From: Cepaea nemoralis
Taxonomy: Eukaryota > Mollusca > Gastropoda > Stylommatophora > Helicidae
DNA: 64,000 nucleotides
NCBI GenBank assembly: GCA_014155875.1
Contig: JACEFZ010021782.1
Span: forward strand, 370,001 to 434,000
Direction of reading: 5' to 3'
Shown here in pieces: positions 1 to 12,358 of the stretch (the first letter of the stretch is position 1; every line of letters begins with the position of its first letter). The translations under genes and the position numbers were made by a program. The notes below the pieces were generated by a model. That model was not told where the DNA came from, searched no databases, and saw only the letters and a list, made by a program, of their open reading frames with translations.

Positions 1-94
1 GAGATTTCTGATCGTCAATCTGTGTCCTCCCACCACAAAAGTGTTTTACTTTTTATGACTTACACTCTTGTAGGAGGGTTGACGCACCTTTGTC

Positions 95-215
95 ATAATC
101 CCTATTACCTCTGAAGTCGGGGTGGTTTCGCGTGATGGAGCGAGACACTGGTAATAGAAAAGGATAATGCACACGCAAAAATCACTCGAGTGCACTAGAA
201 GTAGTCGCGGGGGGA
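95..215 (+). mobile_element. SINE family gamma, 5'-truncated copy
   Basis: Matches the 3' half of the gamma SINE seen complete at 21260 and 32091: the stretch 'acctctgaagtcgg', then 'gacactggtaatag', then 'agtgcactagaagtag'. The tRNA-related head is missing. Family names (alpha to eta) are mine, given by comparison within this window. Confidence 0.5.
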
Positions 216-217
216 GG

Positions 218-400
218 GGGGCTGAGTGGTCTCGAGGTATGGTGTCCGCCTCGAGTGCTGGAGGTCCCGGGTTCAAACCCCCGTGAGGCCCGTGACTTTT
301 CACGTGGGCTTCTAGTAGCAAAATTCTCCCTGGTCTCTGGGTAGTGAGATCAGACGCCCGTGTGTATCGCTGCGCACGTTAAAAAAAAAATCCCATGGCA
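218..400 (+). mobile_element. tRNA-derived SINE (family epsilon, single copy)
   Basis: The head looks like a tRNA with an A-box-like 'tgagtggtctcgaggt' and a clear B box 'gggttcaaaccc' about 40 bases later. It is followed by an unrelated body and an A-run near 380. A true tRNA is unlikely because no 7-bp acceptor stem closes around the boxes. No second copy was seen. Confidence 0.5.
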
Positions 401-589
401 GTTGGAAATCGAAAAAGAGTAGCCTAACGGCAAAATTTCGAGTTAAATTTCTACCCAAAGTACTCTTCTTCTTCTTTCGTTCGCCTATATTATGTTTATA
501 ACTGCAATGTTGTCTCTTGTATGAATCTAACAGTCTTTTTTAGTTCATTCAGCGGTCCATAGAGTTTATCTTCCACTGTTGTCTCTCTA

Positions 590-1372
590 GGCCAGAAGGT
601 TCGCCTGGATATGTTGTAGTTTGGGCAATCCTGGAGTATGTGCTCTGCTGTCTGCGAAGCCAAACCACATGTGCACAGCTGAGTCACCAATCTTGAATTT
701 TGTATACATGTGGTTGCGTAATCTATTGTGTCCTGTTCTGAGGCGCAGAAGAATGACCTGTTCTGGTCTGTCCATAACGTGGTAGTCGTCTTGAGTAAGG
801 TTTGGTGGCCTTCTGACTGATTTGATCATTCTTTTCTTTTGGTGGTATGTAATAGGCACATCTGGTTGTTCTTCTTGTGCTCCTTCCTTAGCCAATCGAT
901 CAGCTCTGTCGTTTCCGGGGATTCCACAGTGGGATGGTATCCACTGTATGGTGATCTTACGATGACTGCTAAGTTCAGAAAGTAGTGTCCTCAGAACTGG
1001 CAATTTCCCAGACAGGAGCGCCTCTATTACGGATTTTGCATCTGTCAATATCACCCTGGTATTTTGTAATTTCTCTGTGTCTATCTTGATTGCCTCAATT
1101 TCAGCATCATAATTATGGCAGTACTTTCCTGTTGGAATTCTGGCCGTGTCTCTAGTATTATTTGGGTATTCTATATACACTCCCGCTCCTCCATTTCGAA
1201 CAGCATTTTGTGCTGACCCATCTGTGTAGACTCGGATCCAGAGATCCTGTGGGTATTCGTCATCAAGGAAGCTGAGAGTGGCTGTTCTGCGCTGTACACT
1301 GTTCTGTTCTTCCTTGTCAAATATTCCTCTCACTTTTGACTGGATTTGTAGCTGATATTCTATGTTCATCTT
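590..1372 (-). pseudogene. RNase H domain and C-terminal tail of the LINE
   Basis: The minus-strand frame reads VYTDGSAQNAVRNGGAG near its start, then a DAEIEAI block, a LTDAKSVIEAL block and WIPSHCGIPGNDRADRLAKE. These carry the Asp/Glu/Asp/His catalytic pattern of type I RNase H (YTDGS, E in the second block, D in the third, the SH..I.GN..AD motif). The domain degrades the RNA strand of the RNA:DNA hybrid. The frame then runs on to a shifted cysteine-rich end (CTCGLASQTAEHILQDCP) at about 500-690. It belongs to a dead element and is not a host gene. Confidence 0.8.
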
Positions 1373-2029
1373 TCCACGGGGTTCGCTCTGGAATAGTTGT
1401 CAGGGGGATATCAACTGTGGGAAGATCGATGGTTTCTCTGCAGAGTTGTTTGGCCTGGTGGATGAAACTACTTCTTTTCAACCGCCCCATAGCTAAGTTT
1501 TCACATCTGTTCTTCATAGGGTGGCCTGGCAAGCTGAGAAACTTTTCTGCTTGTATTAGTGTTTTTGTATCTCTGCGTTCTCTTAAAGCTTGTGTCCTCC
1601 CCATTTTCTCCATTGCTACTATAGGGGTTGATCTCATCCCTCCTGTGATGACTCTAAGAGCTTGATTTTGCACCTTGTCCAGCTCCTGCAATGTAGTTTT
1701 TGATGCTGAACACCACGCAGTTGACCCGTATTCCAAGTGTGGTAGTATGCTCTGTTGATAAACTTTGCTAAGTATTTTCCTACTGGCTCCCCAAGTGGTT
1801 CCAGTTAGCTTTCTCAGGATGGCAATTTTCCTTCTGGCTTTTGCTACTGCTTTTTTTATGTGTTTTCTCCATGTCAGCCTGTCGTCGAATGTTACACCAA
1901 GGTATGTTGGTTCCTTTATCTTCTCTTAGGGGTGTTCCATTTATCTGAATGCTCCCTGCCTTTTGTTTCGGAGAAAGGGTAAATAGAGTGGTGCTGCACT
2001 TGTCAGTGTTTATGCTGACTACACCATCT

Positions 2030-2890
2030 ATCCGCCCATGCAACAAATGTATCTACAGCTCTTTGTAGCAATATGGTAGGCCACTGATGCATGTTCATTT
2101 GCGCTCCACAAAACCAGGTCATCAGCGTACATTGCCGCTTTAATTCCATTGGGTAGATTAGCAACAAGATCATTGATGAAGATTAGAAAAAGTGTTGGGG
2201 ACAGGACTCCGCCCTGGGGGACACCGTGACGCAGTAGTACTTTCTTGCTCTTGAGTCCGTCTATCTGTACTCGGGCTCTTCTGTTGTGCAAGTATGCTTT
2301 CACCCATTTGTACATTCTTCCATTGACTTTACAGTTTCTCAGTTTCTTCATCAGACCTTCTTTCCAGACTTTGTCAAAGGCTTTCTTCAGATCTATCCAA
2401 GCCGCAAGTACCAGCTTCTTCTCTTGGAATGCATCCTCAACTTCTTGAGAGAGGTAGGTTGTCTGATCTTCCGTAGAGTAGCACTGCCTAAAGGCAGCCT
2501 GTTGTGGCACAAGATGTTTTCACTTTCAATGTACCACTGTAGTCTGTGATTGATGACGCGTTCCATTGTTTTGCAGAGACAACTGGTGAGGCTAACTGGG
2601 TCTGTAGCTGGAGGCAATGGAACTGTCTTTCCCAGATTTTAGGAGGGGTATCATGATTGCTTCTCTCCAGACTTGTGGAACACTGCCTAAGGTCCATGTA
2701 TTATTAAAGATCTGTAGCAGCTTTGCTTTGGCCTCTGTTCCTAGGTTCCTGATCATTTCATTGGAGATACCATCAGCTCCTTGTGATTTTCTCATTTTCA
2801 GTTTTGAAATGGCTATCTCCAGTTCACTGAATGTGATAGGTGTCTCCATAACCTCATGTACAACTTCCTTCTGTCCTGTATTTTGCCATT
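2030..2890 (-). pseudogene. Reverse transcriptase domain of the LINE
   Basis: Minus-strand frames show the finger/palm blocks of a LINE reverse transcriptase: KSQGADGISNEMIRNLG (about 2790), WIDLKKAFDKVWKEGL (about 2390), GVPQGGVLSPTLFLIFIND (about 2200) and the catalytic AMYADDLVLW box (about 2120). The YADD aspartates are intact. Frame changes at about 2500 and 2600 break the reading frame. Confidence 0.8.
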
Positions 2891-3059
2891 TCTCTCGAAT
2901 CTCCTGTTGTTTCTCTGGACTAATTTCAATACTGTTATCTTGTGCGAATGAGTCCGCAAAATGGTCAGCTGCTTTGCTTTCCTGTTAGGTGTTTCCGTCT
3001 TTATGTAGCGCAATTTTTGAGTTTCTCCCTGTGCCCTCATCGTTAAGCTGTTTTATTAG

Positions 3060-3960
3060 CCTCCATAACTTTCTTGTGTCTTTTCAAAGTTCAGTGACTC
3101 TGTTTTCTCCTGCCAGCTTTTCCGTCTAGCCTGCAGTTGGGCCCTTTGAAATTTGGCTTTTGCGTGCTGATATTTATTGTGGTGCTTTGGCTGGGATTGG
3201 CCTCTGCTTGTTTCTACATATATCCACATCATTATGCAACTGTTCCAGTTCACTATTCCAGTAGGGTTTATAATGTTTACGGGCTCCTCTTGGTATTGTT
3301 TCGCGTGCTGCCTGTAGTATGCATTTCCCAAACTCTTCAACTACTATATTTATGTCCTTCTCAGTGTTCAGGTTTCTAACCAGTATGCTAGTGCGATGCT
3401 TGTACATTGCCCAGTCTGCTTTCTTGTAGTTCCACCTCGAGATGGTGCTGCTTTCACTTACAAGCTCATTTTCTACAGTTAGAAAGACTGGCCGATGGTC
3501 ACTGCCACCCAAGTTGTTTCCCAACAATTCGTGTAATGTTCCACTCCAGGTCTGGTGAATGAAACGCCAGGTCAGGTGTAGTTGTAGAGTGCCAATGATC
3601 TCGAATAGAAGGTATGTGGGTCAGACGGCTTGTTAATCAGGATGAATCTATTCTCATCCTGCCAATCTTCCAGTCTCTCTCCTCTCTGGTCCATGTGATC
3701 ATAGCCCCAGCTCTGCGAATGGCTATTGAAGTCGCCACACACAATCATTTTTCCTTTTAATGGTAGTGTGTCCAGTGCCTGTGGGCGGTCATTTGGACAG
3801 TAGTAATTGATCAGGTGAAAGGTCTGTATTGTCTGTCTTAAGTTTAAGTGCCTGATACTCAGCCCCTTCCATGTGAAACTTCAATTTGGGAAGCAGGAAT
3901 GTTGTTTTTGACAAGAGTCAGTATCCCACCCTTTCTCCTGTCCTTTCGGATCAGATCGGT
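3060..3960 (-). pseudogene. APE-type endonuclease remnant of the LINE
   Basis: The minus strand reads LGNNLGGSDHRPVFLTVENE at about 3527-3470. The SDHRP motif is the C-terminal signature of the apurinic-like endonuclease that nicks the target in LINE insertion. Sequence upstream on the minus strand (3540-3960) gives matching short blocks in several frames. The enzyme is inactivated by frameshifts. Confidence 0.65.
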
Positions 3961-4190
3961 AACACTGGTAGCCTCTGATTTTGAAGGCTATATTTTCGTT
4001 CAGGTGAGTTTCTTGCAAGCAACATACACTTACATTTCATTGGCCAAGATGTTTTCTAGTTCTATTCTTTTTTTTGGTGATACCCTCTGCATTCCAGTGC
4101 ATTATTTTAAGTCTTTGTTTGGTACGGCCAAACGGTCTATTTCAGTCCCTCTGGCTCCGCTGGACATCTGAGAAGGACCTCCCTTATTTG

Positions 4191-5209
4191 TGGTTAGACC
4201 CTTACGAGGCATAAAGCCCGGCACTGCACCTGTCTGTGGTACCAGAGCAAGGGCGAGCACCATAACATGTAGCAGTTGTCGACATAATTCACGGCGTTAT
4301 TGCGTGGCAGCCTGATTTCTGTGGTGCGCCTCCTGGCTGGCTGCCTCCGTCTTCAGCACCTATCCTTTGCAAGAGTAGACTATGGTCTTACTCGACACAC
4401 GAGCACATAGTGCTGTTCCTCCGGTCTGTTATTTATAGATACAACCAAAATAATGACTTCACCGCCAGTGTACAACAGCTTTAGCCACTGCATTTGAGAG
4501 TACCCCAGAAGAAAAGTTTATTATACTTAATGACGTTTTTACAAGAACCGTTGGTATGAACAATCCAAAATATTCAACAAAGAGGCACATGACTGAAATA
4601 GTTGCCTTACGATTCTGTTTCTTCTGTACTTTGAATCAAAGCTCTTGTATCCTGAAAACATAAATATTGTGGACATATGCTATACCAAAGTATTAATATT
4701 TAAGGATCTTCACCGGTGTTACGGAGTTCGTGCACTGAGCTGAGATTCTACGGACTCAGGCTTGAGTTAGAAGTAGAACGGAGCAGTTATGGGTTACACC
4801 CGTGTGCCGTGATGTTGATCTGTCGACTAAACTAAACTAAAACTAAACAGAAGTAGTAGCACGTGTATTGACTACGCTTATGTTCCAGCCTATGTGTAAT
4901 TCTTCTGTTTTGGATCTGAACCCTGTACGACAGTTTCAAGCCAGGTTCTCCCCGCTGATTGCAAATGTCCTGCAGATTCACCGATATGTCTGCATAACCG
5001 ATAGCGTCCTGCTCTCGTGAGAAAATCTCATGCCACCGGTTCATCGGGATCCGCTTCCTTCTCACGGCTCCTTTTGCCTTAGCCAGGAGAAACCATTTTT
5101 TTTTACTCTCGGCTGTTTGGCCTCTGTCTTTGATTCCGTATCGGCGTTTTGTTATACTACGATAAAACCCCGTATGCCGTGTTGCCTTCTTCTCGTTGGG
5201 TCCACAGAT
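4191..5209. other. No gene recognised
   Basis: About 1 kb with no convincing coding frame. Bases 4690-4850 end in a 'ctaaactaaaact' tail after 'gtcgactaaac'. The same motif ends another repeat at 36755-36785, so this is probably the 3' end of a further short retroposon. Confidence 0.4.
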
Positions 5210-5307
5210 GAAGGCGTCTTCATTAGCCAGATCTGTTATCCAGTATGAATATTTGTACCTACGTTGTGTTAATGCGGATGATAGATCTGGCTAATGAAGA
5301 CACCTTT
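5210..5307. repeat. Strong 32-bp inverted repeat (hairpin)
   Basis: Arms 5210-5241 and 5276-5307 are reverse complements at 28 of 32 positions, including an uninterrupted 19-base core 'agatctggctaatgaagac' on the right arm. The spacer is 34 bases. No coding frame or known element explains it. Confidence 0.75.
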
Positions 5308-6623
<1,316 letters not shown>

Positions 6624-6759
6624 TCCATCTTCCCCTATCCACCCCCACCCCATTCTTTAACTGTTTCAACTTGCCTTCTCTACTCAAAAGTACCCGAATT
6701 CGTCTGCTGTTCCGCGGAAGCATTTGAGAATATAATATGAGACCCATTTTTCTTTAGAG

Positions 6760-7150
6760 CAGTGGTTCTCAACCTTTTTTGGCCCATGCCCCCCCTTTAC
6801 CATATGTTCAGAACGTCACCCCCCCCTTTCGAATTTCCTCCCTATAAATTCCCCCCCCCCCCACCCGACCCTTACACAGTTTACATAAAAATAGAAGCTA
6901 AATTTAATAACACATGCTAAAACAAGTCTAGACATCTACATAAAACGTGATATATGGGTCTACTTATGTTATAAAACGAATTTCATTAGGACGAGAAATA
7001 CAGAACCGTAAAATTTAGAGGGAAAAACAATATCAAGTAACTGGTTCTTGTATTAATGCGATCTTGAAATAATCTTAATTCCCCCCCCCCCCTGGAAACC
7101 CTAAAATTCTCGTGGGGGGGGGGGAATTCCCCACCGGTTGAGAACCACTG
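6760..7150. mobile_element. hAT-type MITE
   Basis: The ends are inverted repeats: 'cagtggttctcaacc' at 6760 and 'ggttgagaaccactg' ending at 7150, the typical terminus of small hAT elements. The interior is short, C-rich near both ends and non-coding. The flanking 8-mers (ctttagag and aacttgag) match only in part, so the target duplication has decayed. Confidence 0.8.
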
Positions 7151-7302
7151 AACTTGAGCAACGTTCACTAGCCGGTTGATGCGGTCAGTATCAGGCTCGT
7201 CGCTTGATTCCCCCGATCATTTCTGGTAGCCATTTTAATCCGGTTGTGTCAGGACTTCCGACCAGCACGATTCTGGGATCAACACAGCCTCATTCATTTT
7301 AA

Positions 7303-7470
7303 ACATCATCATCATCTTCCACTTATGCCTTAAAGCGGCGTGGGTAGGAATAATTATGTTCCAGCGCCCGATAAGTGGCACTAGATAGTGTCATTCCATG
7401 TGATTGTGCAATGTCTTTGATGTCGTCGATCCATTTTCTTCTTGGGCGTCCTCTTGTTCTCGTATCACAT
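7303..7470 (-). mobile_element. LINE 3' end fragment
   Basis: The minus strand encodes TRGRPRRKWIDDIKDIAQ followed by a short tail and a (ATG)n-like end at 7303. This is the usual C-terminus of RTE-like LINEs (RGRPR..W.DDI). Confidence 0.6.
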
Positions 7471-7672
7471 ATTTTTTGAACAGTTGTATCAAAATAGTTC
7501 TCGGAATAAACAAAAATATCCGTCGTCTTTATTCTACTGCTTTTGCCGTGAAGTGTCGCAGAGAGGGAGTGGGTGTAACTGCAGTGGATTTGAATCCGTA
7601 GACTCTTCCTTTTGTGGCATTTTTTTTTCTTAGAGTTTTCATAGGAGGCATTCAATACGATTATTTAGTCCT

Positions 7673-8660
7673 GTTACAGTATTGGTGGCGGATATTGCAA
7701 CAGACCTACAACAATTGTTGGACATTGTAGTAACAGAGAATGCACAGAAAGGACTCTCCTTGGATATCAAGAAAACAGTAACAATGGTGATATCAAAGAA
7801 AATGGGGACACCAAAATGTGACATAGAAATACAAGGGGAAATTCTCAACCAAGAGGATAATTTTAAATACCTAGGGGCACGTATAACATCAGATGGAAGA
7901 TATACAACAGAGATTAAGAGCAGATTTTTTTTTTTTTTGCATATCCTTTACAGGACATCGCTGTCAACACCAGCATCTTTCAGTTGTATATTGATTTCTT
8001 GGCAAGATTACGCTCAGTAGTTTGCCATTGCTTTCTGAGCGGCCGGCTCACATACCCCGTAAGTTACCGATGCGATTCGAACCACTGCTGATTCTCACCG
8101 TCATCACGTTACCGACGAGAGTATACGAGATTACGGAGAAGTCATAACCTCTAAGCCACGAAGCCGGCAAGAGCAGAATAGGGCAGGCAAAAGCCGCATT
8201 TCAGAAAATGAAGAGTATCTTATGCAATAAGTCGCTATCAATGAATATAAGAAAGAGAGAAAAAATGCTATATAGAACCAGTTGTTCTGTATGGCAGCGA
8301 ATCTATGAAGTATGTAATTGAACAAATTAGGAAGAACTTAGAAGCAACAGAGATGTGGTTTTTAATACGAATGTTACGAATTCCTTGGACGGCCAGAGTA
8401 ACTAACAACGATTGCCTGAAAGAGGCTAATGAAACTAGAACACTATATATAACAATAAGAAAGAGACAAACAGCTTTATTTGGTTATGTGATGAGAAGAG
8501 AGGCATTGGAAAACATCGTACCAAGAGAAATTATGCTGGACGGATTGAGACGGTGGCATGGAGGAATATCATCAGCAGAGTTGATCTAGAACACCAAAGA
8601 CCGAGATCTGTGGGGAGCCATGAACGCTTACGCCAGCCGGCAAGGCACTTAATGATGATG
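7673..8660 (+). mobile_element. 5'-truncated RTE-like LINE, interrupted by a SINE
   Basis: The parts 7673-7924 and 8178-8660 are collinear with the better copy at 47060-47830: the 'LVADIATDLQQLLDIVV' block, then 'QAKAAFQKMKSILCNKS', then the FGYVMRREALENIV end. It ends in 'aatgatgatg'. The 10-mer 'atttagtcct' occurs at 7663-7672 and again at 8661-8670, giving a target-site duplication. Stops and shifts show it is dead. Confidence 0.85.
7925..8168 (-). mobile_element. SINE family alpha (tRNA-derived), complete copy
   Basis: On the minus strand it has an A box 'tggcttagaggt', a B box 'ggttcgaatcgc', the body 'gccattgctttctgag' (plus-strand view) and an A tail (the T run at 7925). The 9-mer 'aagagcaga' flanks it at 7916-7924 and 8169-8177, a target-site duplication inside the RTE copy. 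The SINE is therefore younger than that RTE insertion. Confidence 0.88.
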
Positions 8661-8715
8661 ATTTAGTCCTTTAGCTTGAGTCTTTTTCTTTTTTCATTCT
8701 TCTTTCATTCTTCTT

Positions 8716-9062
8716 TCATTCTTCTTCTTCTTCTTCTTCTTCTTCTTCTTCTTCTTCTTCTTCTTCTTCTTCTTCTTTCTCGTCTTCTTCTTCCTCCTTC
8801 TCATTCTTCTTCTCGTTCTTCTTCTTCTTCTTCTTCTTCTTCTTCTTCTTCTTCTTCTTCTTCTTCTTCTTCTTCTTCTTCTTCTTCTTCTTCTTCTTCT
8901 TCTTCTTCTTCTTCTGTCTCGTCTTCTTCTTCCTCCTTCTCGTTCTTCCTCTCGTTCTTCTTCTTCTTCTTCTTCTTCTTCTTCTTCTTCTTCTTCTTCT
9001 TCTTCTTCTTCTTCTTCTTCTTCTTCTTCTTCTTCTTCTTCTTCTTCTTCTTCTTCTTCTTC
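8716..9062. repeat. (TTC)n microsatellite
   Basis: A long TTC array broken by two variant blocks (near 8776-8820 and 8914-8960). The two blocks resemble each other ('ctcgtcttcttcttcctcc'), so a piece of the array was duplicated. Poly-Arg, poly-Glu, poly-Ser and poly-Phe frames over it are artefacts. Confidence 0.95.
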
Positions 9063-9090
9063 GTTCACTCTTCAGACGTCCATTTGAATA

Positions 9091-10027
9091 TCTATATCTA
9101 TAAAAGAGACTGTATGTTTGTTTGTTTGTGGGTTTGTGGGTTTGTGGATTTGGATGCGTTCGATAACGGTACATCCGATTGAGATGAAATTTTCTACACG
9201 TCTTCCTTTCATTCCTGTGCAACCGACTATAATAATTTCTGAATGTAAAATCTTCTACTTATTTAATAACATTTACTTTTCCATTTTCATTATATAATGT
9301 CTATATAGCAGGGGCACTTCACTCTAGAAAAGTTATTTCAAGGGGCATAACTTTTAATAACATTTCTAAATACTTTATAGTCATATTGTTGGACTTTCCT
9401 GCACTATTGTTACACTCTTTGTCTATAGTTATTTTTAGGCATATGAGTTATATTAAATAATGATATAATCTGTAAGGTATTTTTACAGTTGGCATAAAAA
9501 TAATGCATTATGCATAACATTTTAACCCATCTTTTTCTACAGTTTTCGTTGAATGGTGTGTGGAAGGACATTCTTTTAAGTTACTGTGCGCCAAAAGCTG
9601 GGCGAAACCACGCCGGTCAGACAGATAGACAGACAGACAGTCGGGAACGGGAGAGCTTATATGACTACGTATATGAATTAAATTAGATGCTCCCCACCAG
9701 GGACTGGGTGAAGCCGGGCCGTGACAGAGAGACAAACAGATAGTCGGGAACGGGAGAGCTTATATGACTACGTATTTGAATTAAATTAGATGCTCCCCAC
9801 CAGGGACTGGGTGAAGCCGGGCCCGGTCAGATAGACAGACAGACAGATAGTCGGGAACGGGAGAGCTTATATGACTACTTATATGAATTAAATGAGATGC
9901 TCCCTACCAGGGACTGGGTGAAGCCGGGCCGGGTCAGCCAGCCAGACAGACAAACAAGCAGACAGACTGACTGATAAATAGATAGATCCCCTCCAGGGCC
10001 TGGGCGAAGCCGGGCCGGGTCAGCTAG
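9091..10027 (+). mobile_element. Non-autonomous Helitron
   Basis: It starts with TC ('tctatatctataaaagagac') and continues with the T/G-rich 'tgtttgtttgtttg' leader. It ends with a GC-rich hairpin region 'gggcgaagccgggccgggtc' and CTAG at 10024-10027. Insertion lies between A (9090) and T (10028), as Helitrons do, with no target duplication. No Rep/helicase frame is present, so it depends on an autonomous partner. Confidence 0.82.
9590..10020. repeat. 103-107-bp tandem repeat inside the Helitron
   Basis: The landmark 'tcgggaacgggagagcttat' recurs at 9641, 9744 and 9851. Each unit includes 'gactgggtgaagccgggcc', a near copy of the Helitron's own 3' terminal hairpin, and a (cagacaga)n spacer. 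Confidence 0.9.
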
Positions 10028-10747
10028 TATCCAATAAAGTAGCAGTCAACTTGAGTCTTTCGACATCTCCGTGGATTTTGTCCTCGTATGAATCGGATGT
10101 AGGTGCAAATAAAAAATAAATAGTGTTCTCTGTTCTGCATATGTTGGACACTCAGTCTATCACCGTGTCTCCAGAATATCTGAACTCTTTCTGCCTTTAG
10201 AGCCAAGTTTTTTGCCAAAATAACCGCCAATGTTAAAACTTCAAAACCGAATTGAGCGCCCCGCTAAAATAGATTCTTGTAATCCGTCGTCTTACTGGAA
10301 ATTCCAACCTGCTGTCCACCTTGTGTTCGCCCGGAATCCTAACTGTTACGACCACCTGCACCTCGCGTCCACTCAAGAGTTTAAAAGACACACACACACA
10401 CGCACATACACACACGCACACACTCACACAGATCGATCTAAATCATGCTTGTAGTATCACCATTAAGAACTCTTATTTCAAAACAAGCCCGCCCTAACTA
10501 CCCGCTCTGCAACACTTCAGGCTGTCCTTGTTGGCTGTTATCTCCTCTTGTCCCTGATGCCTGATACCTTTGATCGTTCCCCACAGTTGCCCGGCAAGAC
10601 CATGCATGTTTCTCTGTTGTGTATTTGTTGCACTTGATTCAAGCCGTGCTTCATGTTATCTCTGACGTACTTTTGGACGTCAGCACCATTACATTCCTTT
10701 GTTTATCTTTGTGTGTTTTCTGCCTGTCTGTTTGTTTCGTTTGCAAT
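10028..10747. other. No gene; short (CA)n at 10389-10432
   Basis: Non-coding sequence with one short CA-rich array. No splice-framed exon could be tied to the downstream gene. Confidence 0.45.
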
Positions 10748-10783
10748 TGCTCGCTTTAAACTCAGTTGTTGTCCATACACGTG

Positions 10784-10784
<1 letters not shown>

Positions 10785-10867
<83 letters not shown>

Positions 10868-10868
10868 T

Positions 10869-10944
<76 letters not shown>

Positions 10945-10964
10945 TACTACTACTACTACTACTA

Positions 10965-11046
<82 letters not shown>

Positions 11047-11072
11047 TACTACCACTACCACTACTACTACTA
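10785..11072. repeat. (ACT)n microsatellite with TATACT interruptions
   Basis: About 290 bases of ACT units. It grows out of the 'gtgctactactt' motif in the tail of the gamma SINE. Poly-Thr, poly-Tyr and poly-Leu frames over it are artefacts. Confidence 0.97.
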
Positions 11073-11085
11073 CTATATGCTTGTG

Positions 11086-11381
11086 TTCTTTTTTTTCGCT
11101 CGCTCGCTTTGACCTCAAACGTAGTCCATACACACTATTTATAGTAGTGATGGACTGAATTTTGCGCGTGGGTTAGCTTTCCCTATTAGCAGTGTCCCTC
11201 GCCATCAGGGGAACCCACTCTGACTTCAGAGATACTTGTAATTTACGCCCCCAAGTCAAGGACGACAGGTCAACATTTTAGTTCAGCCGTCGGGTGTAGG
11301 CATTGAACTGCTTACCTCGGCATCAGCACACCGGATGTTTAAGAACACGCGTTCTTACAGATTCGACCATGCTGACCTGCG
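11086..11381 (-). mobile_element. SINE family gamma, complete copy
   Basis: A full minus-strand gamma SINE with a T run at its plus-strand start. The 13-mer 'ctatatgcttgtg' flanks it at 11073-11085 and 11382-11394, a target-site duplication within the 5' end of the LINE fragment that follows. Confidence 0.88.
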
Positions 11382-11996
11382 CTATATGCTTGTGAAACCC
11401 GGACTGTTTACCAGTGGCGTGCCAGGAAATTAAACCATTTCCACACAGTATGTCTTAGGAAGCTATTCAAGATTAAATAGCAAGACAAGATCCGAGAAAG
11501 AGCGTCCATGCCCACTATCCACACTATACTAATGAAGAATCAGATTCGCTGGGCTGGTCATTTTGACTCGCATAGCCAGGATCACAGGCTCCCTAAACGA
11601 ATTTTTTACGACGAGCTGCGTTGTGGTAAACGCTCCCAAGGCGGCCAGAGGAAACGCTTTAAAGACACTCTGAAGATCTTACTAAAAGCTTTTGGAAATC
11701 ATCACGACACTTGGGAGACTGCTGCCAAAGACCGAAATTCATGGCGTACATCATTACGCAAGGGTGTAGTCACTTGGGAAGCAAACAGAATTGCATGAGC
11801 TGTGAAAAAAATGACCAAAGAATCACTGCAGGAGATCCACCTCCTCCTCCTGGAACGTCAAGCATTCTTTACCCACTATGTCAAAGAACATTTCGAGCCA
11901 AAATAGGCCTTACCAGTCATCTTAGAACTCACGGTTCCAAACTTTCAACCCCATTGGATGAAATGAATGGTCATCATCATTCTTGATGGACAAACA
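11382..11996 (+). mobile_element. 5'-truncated LINE end with C2H2-like C-terminus
   Basis: It encodes MKNQIRWAGHF, KRIFYDELRCGKRSQGGQRK, TWETAAKDRN and the zinc-finger-like CQRTFRAKIGLTSHLRTH before 'cttgatggacaaacaac'. It is collinear with the copy at 25190-25815. Such a C-terminal finger is common in CR1/L2-type and related LINEs; clade not assigned. Stops break the frame. Confidence 0.8.
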
Positions 11997-12278
11997 ACAC
12001 TACTGCTAGTTGCTACCATTGGGGAGTGCACTGGACTGATTTTTGCGTGTGGATTATTTTTCCCTATTACCAGTGTCCTTCACCATCATACTGATCCACT
12101 CCCGACTTATAAGGTACTTGTAATTTGCGTCCCCAAGTCAGGAACGAGAAGTCAATATTTTAGTCGAACTAACCGATGTAGGGGGTTGAACCCAGTACCT
12201 TGGCATTAACACTGGAAGGTTAAGAACGAGCGCCATTATCCATTGGTCTGACCTCCCCAGTCTGTGTCATTTACTTTG

Positions 12279-12358
12279 AACCCAGTACCTCGGCATTAGC
12301 ACTGGAAGATTAAGAACGAGCACCATTATCCATTGGGCTGACCTCCCCAGTCTGTGTA
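12279..12358. repeat. Second copy of an ~80-bp SINE end (tandem duplication)
   Basis: Bases 12279-12358 repeat 12187-12267 ('gaacccagtacctcggcatt' through 'ctgacctccccagtctgtgt'). The head of the gamma SINE was duplicated in tandem. Confidence 0.8.

Larger units (their letters stand above)
450..4190 (-). mobile_element. Decayed non-LTR retrotransposon with endonuclease, RT and RNase H
   Basis: Read on the minus strand, the order is APE-type endonuclease (about 3960-3174), reverse transcriptase (about 2890-2030), RNase H (about 1370-620) and a cysteine/histidine tail (about 690-500). This is the layout of I-group LINEs that encode RNase H. The frame is broken many times, so the copy is dead. 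The 5' end is uncertain; GC-richer DNA to about 4440 may be its leader. Clade assignment beyond 'LINE with RNase H' is inference. Confidence 0.8.
10748..12267 (-). mobile_element. SINE family gamma copy split by an (ACT)n array and a LINE
   Basis: The 3' tail of a minus-strand gamma SINE lies at 10748-10785 ('cgctttaaactcag', 'gtccatacacgtgctact'). The rest resumes at 11997-12267 ('gtgcactggactgattttt' through 'ccattggtctgacctcc'). Between them sit an expanded ACT array and a LINE. The junctions on both sides are ACT repeats, so the LINE entered the array. Confidence 0.8.

Noticed and set aside
228..310. Possible tRNA gene
   Set aside because: A and B boxes are present but no acceptor stem pairs, and the sequence continues as a SINE body.
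8676..9222. Poly-Ser, poly-Phe, poly-Glu and poly-Arg frames
   Set aside because: Artefacts of the (TTC)n array.
10653..11158. Poly-Tyr, poly-Thr and poly-Leu frames
   Set aside because: Artefacts of the (ACT)n array.
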